A DNA stretch of 64,000 nt, taken from contig CBFFRQ010000053.1 in assembly GCA_965644315.1 (NCBI GenBank), positions 496,001 to 560,000 on the forward strand, given 5' to 3'. The stretch is from Caecitellus pseudoparvulus. Lineage: Eukaryota; Bigyra: Bicosoecida. The position numbers and the translations under genes are program-made. Positions 40,677-50,142 of this stretch are shown in pieces; within the stretch, counting starts at the first letter, position 1, and each line of letters starts with the position of its first letter. The notes under the pieces were generated by a model. That model saw only the letters and a list, made by a program, of their open reading frames with translations, did not search any database and was not told where the DNA came from.

Positions 40677-43600
40677 TCACTTGCCACCACTCGCTGCCGC
40701 AGCAGGGGTTCGGAGCCAGGGGTGCTGCAACGCTTGCCGCGCAGTGAGGCGCCGCGCAGGGTCCTTCGCGAGGAGGCCCCTGACAAAGGCAATGCCGCTG
40801 TCAGACCACTCTGTCCACACTCCGCCTGAGAAGTCCAGGGGCACCGTCAGAATGCGCTGCACGATGCTCTGCTGGTCCTCGCCATCGAAGGGCAGGCGGC
40901 CCCGCACCACGAGGTAGAGAATGACCCCCACACTCCACAGGTCCGCCTCCATGTGGTAGCCCTTCATGGACAGCACCTCAGGGGCCACGTACGTCAGTGT
41001 GCCGCAGGGCATGGTCATGAGCTCGTCGGGGTGCACGAGTTTGCTGAGCCCGAAGTCGGCGATTTTGATGTTGTGCACTGCCGCACCACAGAGGATGTTC
41101 TCGGGCTTGATGTCGCGGTGCACGATGCCGAGGGAGTGCAGGTACGCGACAGCGTCCACGAGGGGCTTGGCCAGTTGCCTGGCTTCGTCCTCTGAGAAGC
41201 GCGAGCGGCCGACGATGTTGTCGAACAGCTCGCCGCCTGTGATGAGCTCCATGACGATGTACATGGTGTCCCGCGTCTCGAACACGTCCTCCAGCCGGAT
41301 GATGTGCGGGTGCTGCACCAGGCGCAGGATGGCGATCTCCGTGCGCAGCAGCTCCCGCTCGCCCTCCTTCAGGGAGGCCTTGTCAATCACCTTCACTGCG
41401 ACGCAGTTCTGCGTTTCGCGGTGGGTGCCCTGCAGCACCCGGGAGAAACGCCCCTTGCCCAGCTCCCGCCCCAGCAAGTACACCTGCTCGAAGTCCACTG
41501 TGCGGCAGGCACGCGTGAGTAGGGCCATCCACTCGTCCCGCGACGCTGCGTCCTTGCAGTACAGCGTGCGGTCCTGGTCGCCGTGGGCGGAGGCGGTGTG
41601 GATGGAAATGCCGAAGAAGCCCCGCGCCATACTGTCGTTGCACTGCTTCACGAAGGAGCCCTCCAGGAACAGGCTGCCCTTGGGCATGTGGCTGTCCTGG
41701 TCCTTGTACCAGTACAGGAAGTTCTGGCACAGGTAGTACCACCGCCGCGTCATCTGCCCCGTACGCCGCCCCTTCTTCCACAGCTCCCCCTCGTGCTCCA
41801 GCATCTCTGCGCCCTGCATGGCCAGGGCACGGGCGGCGCCTGCGCCCAGCCCCGCCATCTGGCTGGCCCCACCCTCCGCAGCGCCCCCCGTGGACCGCAC
41901 TGACGCCCGGTCGTCGCCGCCCCACCCCGCGGCAGCGGAGGTGGACCCCGCCCCGCCGCCCACGCCCACGCTGCGGTCGTCAGCCGCGACGTGCCCTGAC
42001 GCCACCAGGGTCGCTGCGACGACGGAGTCGCCCCCGCCCCCGCCCCCACCTCCGATCAGCTCCTTCACCGCTTCGGAGGTCATCTCGCCCACTGCGTCAG
42101 ACTGGCTCATGGAGCGGCCGCGGCCGTGGCCGTGGCCGCCGCCGCCCCCCCCGTGTCCCCCCCCCCCTCCGCTGTCCCCGCTGTCCGCAGACATGGAGCG
42201 CTGGCGGCGGGGGGCGTGTCCAGCGAAGGCCGCTGTCCCATGCTGTGCCGCCCCTGCCGCTTGCTCTGCCAGGTGCAGGTGTGCCGCTGCCAGCTGGGCA
42301 TGCGTGTCTGCCGTGCCGGTGAGGTGGCCTGACGACCCCGCCACAGCCGCTGAGCGGAGGGCGGAGGGGGTGAGGGCGAAGTGAGGGGGGTGCAGGGGGG
42401 GTGCGCCCCCCCCTGTGGAGCCCCCCCCCCACGACGGCGAGTCCAGCACCGACGAGCTGAAGCCATGCCCTGTCGTGACGGGCGTGGAGAGGGACGTGTC
42501 GGACGCATGCCGGGCGGCGGCCAGCTCCCACAGCTCCGCCTGGGACCCCAGCGCACGCCCCGACTGCACGGTGCTGGCGTCATCCTGGACGGACCCGGAG
42601 CGGGGGGACTCCACGTCCTCCCCCCTCTCCGCGCCCACACTGCCCATGAGGAAGGGGGAGGAGAGGCCCCCGCCCCCCCCCCGGCCGGGCGTGGTGGAGG
42701 AGCCGGGGGACCCTGCCCCCCCCCCGCGAGGACCAGTGGGGGGGTGGTGGGCCCCCCACCCCACCAGGCCCGGTGCCACACTGACCCAGTCCTGGGGCCC
42801 GTGTGGCTGCCCGCAGGCAACGCAGCAGCGACGGCGCAGCGCGACAGAGGGGGGGGACACCGCCCCCCCCCCCGCCGCCCCCGCCAGAGGCACCGCCTTG
42901 GGGTCCACCGACAGGGCCGACGCCAGGGCGGGTGAGGGACCGTACAGGTCGTGCCCGCGTTGCCGGGTGAGCATGCGGATGCCGTCGGCGCCGGCAGCCC
43001 CCCCCCTGGGGTTGGGCGGGAGGGGGGGTGTGGACCCCCCTCCCGGCGTGCCCCGGCCGCCGGCGCTGGGGGAGGCGGTGCGAGGCAGGAAGGGGGGGGT
43101 GCTGGGCAGGCCCCCGCCGCCGCTGCCGCTGCCGCCGCTGCCGCCGCCCCGTAAACCAGGGGATGTGCGGGGGGTCGTGGAGTGCTTCTCCCACGCTTGC
43201 TGGGCGTCGAAGGCGATGCCTCGGGCAGTGCCCCGTCCCCCGCTGCCGCTGGGAGGGGGGGTGGTGGAGGGGGCGGCAGGGAGGGACTTACTGTGGCGGC
43301 CGTGGGGGGATGCGCCCGCCATGGAGGGGGGGGGCACGGGGCGGTCTGTGGGGGGTGCCGTGGCAGCCCCCTGCTGCACCCCCCCCTCCCCAGCCTGGGC
43401 CGGCGGGCTGCGCACGTGTTGCAGGGACAGGTGGGGCTTGGCGGAGGGGGGGGTCGTGCCCCCCTCCTCCCCCCCTGCTCGCACAGCCGCCGCTGGCAGA
43501 GCCCGAGGTCGTGTGGCGCCCAGAGGCAAGTCCCCCGCACTGCCCTCTCGGCACAGGCTGGAGGGTCCCGTGGAGTCGTCGCAGACCCCCCCTCCCGGCA

Positions 43601-45256
43601 GGCCGGAGGGGGGTGCCGGGCTGTCCCCCCCCCCCTCCTCCCCCTCGTGCTCCTGGATGACTGACGTCACCAGTGAGCGAGCTGCCCGGGAGGAGAGGGC
43701 AGGGCGGGTGCCGGGGGGGGGCGTGCCTGGGCGCATGGGGCGGCCTGCCGCCGTCGTAGTGGCGGCGGCGGAGGTGGCGGTGGTGGTGGTGGACAGCAGG
43801 GGCGGCGGGAGAGCGGGGGCCAGTGGCAGGGCGGAAGCGGACTCAACCTCGGGCACACGCGGGGACAGCAGCCAGCCCTCATCTGGCCCCCGCCACTCTG
43901 CGTGCATGCTGTCCATGAGCATGGGTGCGCCAGACACGGGGTGGTGCCGCATGGCAAAGCCACAGGACATGCACCGCAACGCAGCGGTGGCGGCGGAGAA
44001 ACGCCCCCCCACGCCAAGCTCCGCTTGCAAGTCCCCTGAGCCGTCCCGTTCCCTGCCACCCCCCCCTGTGCTGTTGACAGAGCCCAGCAGGCTCTGCTGG
44101 GCGGTGGCGATGGCAGTGGAGATGTACTCCTGGCTGGGCGGCGGCAGGGCGCTGCTTGCGCTGGAGCTGGCGCTGCCAGTGTTGGAGGGCACTGACTTGG
44201 CGCGCAGCATGGGGGAGGGCGACGTGGGGGGGCCCTGCTGCCCTGGTGCTGACGAGCTGCGCAGGCTGAGCGGCGGCACGCCGGAGGGCGCTGGCACGGC
44301 AGCGGACAGCGGCGTGCCCACGCCCACGACGCTGCGCCGTTTCGTGCGCGTTGCGTCAGGTCCCGCCTCCTCCACCGCCGGCTTGTCCCCGAAGGGGAAC
44401 ACGGAAGACAGGTACACGACGATGCCAGGGTGTTGCCCCAGGCACCGTTCGAACTCCTTGGCCTTCATCTTGCCGTCGTGTGCGGCGTTGAAGGTCTTGA
44501 ACAGGGAGCGCACGAGCGCGTCCACCATGGCGGTGTGGGGCTTGTCCTCGGGCTCCGCCGCCAGGCTGTCCCGGTAAATGACGGACAGCACCGCCCCCGG
44601 GATGTGCGACAGCAGAGTGCGCAGGTCTTGCGGGGAGATGTACCCTCGCCTGCGGGGGAGCGGCGGGAGCGGTGGGAGGCGGCAGGCATCACGCAGACAC
44701 CAGTGCCACGCACCTGCGAATGTCAAAGAGGCGGAAGATGAAGCCGGCGCGCTCCTCAGGCGTGCCGCGGCAGATGGTGGCCAGTCCCACGATGAAGTCC
44801 TCGTACACCAGCTTGCCTTGCCCGTTCGTGCTGTCAAAGACGGCAAAGAGTTGCTCTGAGGCGGCGCGTGGAGGCCAGCAAGTGCGCAGGCTGCAGTAAC
44901 ACGCAGGCGGCGAGGCGGCCACGCACCCCCCAGCAGCCCCGGCAGCGGGAACACCATCAAAAACGTCTCCTTGTCCACTGTCTGGCCATCTTCACTCCTG
45001 CTGGTCAAGTCCTGCAGGAGAGGCGGGGAGGGGGGCGTGGTGGTGGCCTGCCGTTGCGGCTTGCCACGCAACCACCTTGGCACGCACCTTGAAGAGCGCC
45101 TGGATGCTCACGCGCTCCGCAGGGGTGACTGCGCAGCAGGGAGGGGGGGAGTGTGCAGTCACTGGCCAGTCAGTTCGCCGGCGGCCTGCGCCACGCACAG
45201 GAGTCAGAAGCTGCCCGGACTGCTGCCGACTTGCTTTTGCTGGGACCGGTGCCCAT
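40677..45256 (-). CDS. EF-hand/PH/Ser-Thr kinase (CDPK7-like layout), likely N-myristoylated
   Basis: Exons on the - strand are 45256-45199, 45128-45088, 45011-44927, 44855-44714 and 44649-40677, giving 1,432 residues; introns are 64-76 nt, all starting GTGCGTG. The N-terminus MGTGPSKSK has Gly2, Ser6 and Lys7, a good N-myristoylation signal. Residues about 20-200 form an EF-hand module like calcineurin B/NCS proteins (QLFAVFDSTNGQGKLVYEDF, FIFRLFDIRRRGYISPQDL, FNAAHDGKMKAKEF), but each calcium loop lacks some usual ligands. A 700-residue Gly/Pro/Ser-rich linker follows. A PH domain (GELWKKGRRTGQMTRRWYYL to DEWMALL, about 41797-41510) leads directly into a CaMK-group kinase with VAVKVID, HRDIKPEN, DFGLSK and CGTLTYVAPEVL, ending near 40720. 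The EF-hand, PH, kinase order matches apicomplexan CDPK7. Calcium- and lipid-controlled signalling at a membrane is inferred. Confidence 0.85.
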
Positions 45257-45507
45257 GGAAGCTCCAAGGCGCCACCTGCACAAGAGCTGGCAGTTGAAAC
45301 GGCCGAGGTGGAAGGCAATGTAGCATTTGCAGTGTGTATGCTTGACTTTGAGCAGTGTGAATTGCCGCGCGGGGCGGCATTGTGCGCGCAACGCTGGTGG
45401 CCTGCTTCGAATGTCAAGTGCAGTGCACTTGGCGCCGATCAGAACCGTGCGGTTGGAGGCGCTGCCGGGCCGCCCCTGGTCCTCCCTGCCAGCCGCCCGC
45501 ACACCGC

Positions 45508-48276
45508 TCACTCTGCAGCCGAGCTCCCCATGCCCTGCACGTGCTGCAGCAACGCATCACACAAGACTGGCGACCTGTGCCGGCTCCGCGCAGCCTGCAC
45601 CGCTTTCACGGCGTGGGCTGGGTCAACCTCGGCATACACCCGCGCCGCCGCCGCCGCCGCCGCCTGCATGTCCGCCTCTGGGTCATCCATGTGCACCAGC
45701 AGCGCCTCCAACGTGTACTCGACAGGGCCGCCCATCATGGCGCCTGGCGCCGCGGCAGCCGGCAACGCCGCCAACGCACCACACGCGCACTGCCGCACCT
45801 TGTCTGACGCGTCGTCCAGCCGCTTCAGCAGCTCCGGGTACAGCCGCCGGACACCGCTGTCGTCCAGGTGCCTGGGCATGGCAGGCAGCAGGGCTGCCAG
45901 GCACAGGACGGAGATGTGGCGGGTGGTTTCGTCGTCGTCTGACAGGGTGCTGGTGAGCTGTGGCGCCAGCTGGCTCCACACCGTCACGGCGTGGTGAGGG
46001 GGGAGGTGTCCCCCCTCCACCACCCCATGCAGCGCCGCCATGGCCACTTTGCGCACCGTGGAGGCCACTGCACCCACCTGCCACGCCAGGTTGGGCGTCA
46101 GGGCGTCTCGCACCAGCACCGGCCCCGCCAGGGCCATGGCGGACTTGGCGTGGGGGGGCACATCCCCCCCCCCATACGCCCCCGCCAGGGTGTCCACGAG
46201 GGCTAGCTGGGCCAGGCGTAGGTCCGCGTCGCGGCTGGGCGACAGGCTCAGCGTCAGCAGCTCCACCAGCTCCGGCAAATGCTGGGCAAATGCCAGGGGC
46301 GCCAGGCGCACCGCCGCATCAAGCTCACACCGCAGGGGGTCCCCCCTGCTCCACGCCGCGGCAACGGGGCCCTGCTGCAGGGCCAGGAGGGCGGGCGCTG
46401 CGACCGCGAGCAGGTCGCTGTGCGACCCCGCCCCCGTCGCGGCGGCCAGCGCCTGGATGGCCTCCTGCGCTGCCGCCACCACCTCCGGACTGTGCCCCGG
46501 TCGCAGCAGGTGCAGGCCGGTGCGCAGCAGGGCCAGTGTACCCGGGGCGGAGGGGGCGAGGTCCGGTCCCCCCACCTCCACACAGGCCGCTAGGGCGGCG
46601 AGGAGGGCCGAGGGCAGGGAGGGGGGGGTGGTCTGCCCCAGGGCGGGGTCGGCCAGGGCGGTGGCCGTCGCGAGCAAGTGCTCGGCAAATGCCTCCCCGT
46701 CCATCCCCGACACGCTGTTGGCCAGCACCCCCAGCGCCGCCGCACGGTGCTCCAGCCCCCCCATCCCACTCACCTCCCCCCGCACCTGTGGCAGTAGCGC
46801 CAGCAGCAGCACGCCAGGCGGCAGGAACGCCCCAATGAGCGCCGCACAGTCCTTCACTGCCGCCACCACCGCCGCCTCCTCGTCGCCCGTCGCTTGGCAG
46901 AGGGCGGGCAGCACCTCCCCCAGGGCGTCGGCAATGCCCCCCTCCACGTACACCAGCGCACTGCGCAGGGCCCCCGCCGCCCCCACGCGCGTGTCAGCCT
47001 TCCAGTCCGCCACCCCCTCCACACAGCGGGCCAGCACTGCAGGCAGGTGGTGCCGCACCAGCCGCCGGGCAGACGCCGGGGGGCGCCCTGAGAAGGGGGG
47101 TGGCAGCACGATGTCGTCGTACCCGGGGGGGGGGGGCGTGTCCGGGACATGGCCCGAGGGGGCGGGGGGGGTGGGCCCACCCCCCGCCCCCTCCACTGGC
47201 GCTGCAGCCTCAGCCGCCACAGCCAGGTCGGGGGGCGGGGCGTCCCCATCGGAGGGGGTGGGCCCATCGCCCCGCATCACCAGCGCATCAGCCGTCCCAT
47301 GCAGCGCCGCCAGGGCCGCACCCCCCACCTCCCCCGCCGCATCCGCCGTTGCCGTGAGCAGCAGCGTGAGGATGGCGGGCGTGTGACTCCGCGCGGCTGG
47401 CGGCGGCAGTGACTCCAGCCACCCCCCCAGCACCCCCGCCAACGCCTGCCGCACCGACGCCGTGCGATCCAGCAGCCGAGGCGTCAGGCCCGGCAGTACC
47501 GCCTCCCCCAGCAGCTTGTCCGCCGCCCCGCCACACAGCGGCAGCAGGCGCCCCAGTGCCCGCACCGCCTCCCCTCGCACCTTGCCCCGCTGGTGGCCGG
47601 TGTTGGCCAGAGTGGACTTCACGAGGGGGGTCGCCACACTGGGAATGTGCCGCGGCACGGCGGTGGCCAGCGCCTGCACTGCCTTGGCAGCGGCCACCTT
47701 AACGGCTGGGAAGGCGTCGGCAGCCACGCGGGCGAGGGTGGTGGCGACACTGTCCAGCCCGGCAGCCACCTCGTCCCGGCTGCTGCGTTGCACGAGCAGG
47801 AACAGCAGCAAGTCAACCAGCTTCAGTCGCAGCTCCTCAGAGGGCTCCCCGAAGGGGGAGCTGCCGATGCGCGCGGCAAAGGTGGGCAGTGCCTGCCGCA
47901 GTGCCACACCCAGGCTGTCGGCGGAGCCGGGCAGCTGGGCCAGAGCCAGGTACAGGTCCAGCGCATCCTCCCGCACGCGCTCCACGGGGTCTGAAAAGAG
48001 GCCCACCAGCGCACTCCCGAGGGAGGCTGTGAAAAAACCTGCTGCATGGTCTGGCTGTGTCTGTGCGCGTGACGTGCAGCGGGGGCGCGTGTTTTGCCTG
48101 CGGGCGCCTGACGCGGAAATTGCAGCACACACCGACGCTGCTGTCAGCTCCCTGCTCAGCTTCTTGAGAGCACTCTTCCGGGTGCCGAGGGCGGGATCAG
48201 CGAGACAGTTCACTTCCCGGGCGAACTTCTTGCTCAGCCCGCCATCACCTCCCGACCCTGCTTCGTCTGCGGCCAT
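45508..48276 (-). CDS. DNAAF5: Dynein axonemal assembly factor 5 (HEATR2)
   Basis: Proposed exons 48276-48129 and 48026-45508 give 888 residues, close to the human protein (about 855). The intron (GTGCTG..TTCACAG, 102 nt) is a multiple of three, so the frame is open either way; it removes a segment unlike the HEAT repeats around it. The protein is a chain of HEAT repeats: FSDPVERVREDALDLYLAL, RGEAVRALGRLLP, and the conserved C-terminal part HISVLCLAALLPAMPRHLDD, LYPELLKRLDDASDKVR, LEALLVHMDDPEADMQ, HRSPVLCDALLQHV. DNAAF5 helps preassemble outer and inner dynein arms in the cytoplasm. Its presence implies motile cilia. Low-complexity Gly/Pro insertions separate some repeats. The kinase gene follows 251 bp downstream on the same strand; a 180-bp divergent promoter is shared with the VMA12-like gene. 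Confidence 0.85.
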   Translation of the reverse strand: MAADEAGSGGDGGLSKKFAREVNCLADPALGTRKSALKKLSRELTAASVCAAISASGARRQNTRPRCTSRAQTQPDHAAGFFTASLGSALVGLFSDPVERVREDALDLYLALAQLPGSADSLGVALRQALPTFAARIGSSPFGEPSEELRLKLVDLLLFLLVQRSSRDEVAAGLDSVATTLARVAADAFPAVKVAAAKAVQALATAVPRHIPSVATPLVKSTLANTGHQRGKVRGEAVRALGRLLPLCGGAADKLLGEAVLPGLTPRLLDRTASVRQALAGVLGGWLESLPPPAARSHTPAILTLLLTATADAAGEVGGAALAALHGTADALVMRGDGPTPSDGDAPPPDLAVAAEAAAPVEGAGGGPTPPAPSGHVPDTPPPPGYDDIVLPPPFSGRPPASARRLVRHHLPAVLARCVEGVADWKADTRVGAAGALRSALVYVEGGIADALGEVLPALCQATGDEEAAVVAAVKDCAALIGAFLPPGVLLLALLPQVRGEVSGMGGLEHRAAALGVLANSVSGMDGEAFAEHLLATATALADPALGQTTPPSLPSALLAALAACVEVGGPDLAPSAPGTLALLRTGLHLLRPGHSPEVVAAAQEAIQALAAATGAGSHSDLLAVAAPALLALQQGPVAAAWSRGDPLRCELDAAVRLAPLAFAQHLPELVELLTLSLSPSRDADLRLAQLALVDTLAGAYGGGDVPPHAKSAMALAGPVLVRDALTPNLAWQVGAVASTVRKVAMAALHGVVEGGHLPPHHAVTVWSQLAPQLTSTLSDDDETTRHISVLCLAALLPAMPRHLDDSGVRRLYPELLKRLDDASDKVRQCACGALAALPAAAAPGAMMGGPVEYTLEALLVHMDDPEADMQAAAAAAARVYAEVDPAHAVKAVQAARSRHRSPVLCDALLQHVQGMGSSAAE

Positions 48277-48456
48277 GCTCGGGAAGCCAAAACCGACACT
48301 CGAAACGCCGAGACGAAACGCCGCGCACAGCACTTGGGCGGCTGCTGCAAAACAACACAACGTCAGAAGCCCCGGACCTCGCACGCTTTCGGGCAGACAC
48401 CGTCGTACTGGGATCTCGTGTTTGTGTATTTTCTCAACCCACCCCCCTGTGCAGCC
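48277..48456. promoter_or_regulatory. Short bidirectional promoter (DNAAF5 / VMA12-like)
   Basis: Only 180 bp separate the two start codons, so both promoters and 5' UTRs must fit here. CGAAACGCC occurs twice, at about 48301 and 48315. There is no clear TATA box in either orientation; a GTATTTTCTCAACCC stretch lies at about 48426. Confidence 0.45.
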
Positions 48457-49179
48457 ATGCAGCAACCTCCTGTGCCAGCGGAAGCTGCCACCGATGCTGG
48501 TTTTGAAGCGGGCTCAGGCGAGGCAGAAGACCGCGGCCTGCGCCGCCGCCGTCGCGTGCGAGTGCAGGTTCCCGCCCAATGCCTCCCTGCACGTGTCGTG
48601 GCCGCGGCAGCTGCGTCAGGCGGCGCAGCCACGCCTGACGCTGAGCCCTCCCAGCGACTGCGCAGGGCGGCGGCTGCGCAGGAGGAGGCAGCCTACCAGC
48701 GCCTACTGGGCAACAGCCTGGCATCTGTGAGTGCCTGCGCAGTGGGTGGCGCTGCTAGGCGTGTTCAGGCCCCCGCACACGCCGCCGCGTTTCTCGCCGT
48801 CGCAGCTGTCCCCCACAGCCCCGCGGAGTGGTGGGCCCAGTGCCCTGCGGGAGATCACGCCGCAGCTGAGTCTGGCAGTGAACATTCTCGTGTCTGTGCT
48901 GGGCACGGGGGCTGGCGTCACGTGGCTCACGAGCAAGGTGGTGCCTGATGACTTGGCGGTGCGTTTCATTCAAAAACCGCCCCGTCCCACCACACGCAGT
49001 GCCCCTGCGTGTGTGAGCCTGCAGGCATAAACCCCCCTCACCCCCCCCCTTCCTCTCCTCAGGTGTGTCTCGCTGTGGGCATGGGGGCTGCCGTCACGCT
49101 GCTGCTGGTGGAAACCATCCTCCTCCTCACCCGCATGGAAACGCTGGACAAGCGCGGGCCCACCCCCCCTCCGCCCTGA
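48457..49179 (+). CDS. V-ATPase assembly factor, VMA12/TMEM199-like
   Basis: Exons 48457-48726, 48806-48958 and 49063-49179 give 179 residues; introns (79 and 104 nt) are both in phase 0. After a basic N-terminus with RRRRRVRVQV and a helical segment (EEAAYQRLLGNSLAS) come LREITPQLSLAVNILVSVLG and two predicted membrane helices, ILVSVLGTGAGVTWLTS and VCLAVGMGAAVTLLLVETILLL. The Q-L-S..N-(I/V)-(L/V)-V-S motif before two hairpin helices is typical of Vma12/TMEM199, an ER membrane protein needed to assemble the V0 sector of the V-ATPase. Its stop codon is only 3 nt from the convergent stop of DPH4. Confidence 0.65.
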
Positions 49180-49182
49180 CCC

Positions 49183-49734
49183 TCACCCCCCCTCTTCCTC
49201 CTCGCCCTCGCTGGCCTCTTCAAACTCCACGGACAGCAGGAGAGAGCAACCTGTGCAGGGCAGCGTGACGGACCCCGCCGCGCCCAGCCCTGCCTCCTGC
49301 ACGGCATACCGCCCCCCACACCGACAGGCGCTGAAGTACTCCCTGCGCACGCCGTCCCACTGCATGTCGTCCAGGTCCACGGTGGCCGCTGCGCCGCCCT
49401 GGTCCGCCGTGCTCGCCCGAGCCTGGGCTGCAGCCACCGCGGCATCGTATGTCGCTCGCGCAGAGGCATCCCCCAACACTGCATACGCCGCTGCGATGCT
49501 CGCCATCATGTCGGCTTTGCTGCTACGTTCGTCCTCTGGCGCCTGTGTCGTGCAGGCGGGGGGCGTGGCAGGTCAACGCGGGGCAGACAGCGTCCAATTT
49601 CCGCGCCTCACGCTGGTCTGTTTGTCAGGGTGCAGCGCCCGGGCCAGCTCCCGATACCGCACCGTAACTTCCCTTGCTGTGCAGCTTGCCTGCAGTCCCA
49701 ACGTCGCATAGTGATCTGGCATGCCCGCCGCCAT
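49183..49734 (-). CDS. DPH4: Diphthamide biosynthesis J-protein DPH4/DNAJC24
   Basis: Exons 49734-49612 and 49542-49183 give 160 residues, the normal length. The 69-nt intron (GTGAGG..CACAG) joins LHPDKQTS to APEDERSSKAD in phase. The J domain has PDHYATLGL, the HPD tripeptide in ALHPDKQ, and AYAVLGDASARATYD. The C-terminal CSL-type zinc finger shows CRCGG then LPCTGCS with FEE, giving the four cysteines. DPH4 acts with DPH1-3 in the first step of diphthamide synthesis on elongation factor 2, probably by handling iron or redox chemistry. An internal Met at 49722 is an equally good start (MPDHYATLG). Confidence 0.9.
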
Positions 49735-50142
49735 GCCACACCCACACAAGCCAACGCCAGAACTTGGCACCAGGCGATTCTGGCTTGCCAAGTGCACGGG
49801 CCACCGCACCAATCCTGGCGTGGATGGCGCGTGTTTGCCGCGGTTGCTCAAGTGGGGAGGAACACGCACACCTGGCCTTGCTGCTCGGCGGCTCCGAGCC
49901 GTAATTCGGGCTTTTGTGCCATTGCAGCAAATGAATCTCGGATTCCACGAGTCTCCAGCTCTTGACAGTCACGAAAGTCAGCTCCACGGCACCTACCAAC
50001 GTGGTGCTCAGACCAATTTGTACATTGTACTCACTGACCCTCCACTCACACGCCCGACACACAACCACCTACACACCCCCACGGGCCCGGTCTCCTCGTG
50101 TTTTGCCAGCAGCAGGACGCCCTCCTCGGTGTGCCAGGCGAC
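49735..50142. promoter_or_regulatory. Divergent intergenic region (DPH4 / MCMBP)
   Basis: About 400 bp between two divergent start codons, less GC-rich than the flanking genes. No open frame looks real. No TATA box or repeated element stands out. Confidence 0.5.
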
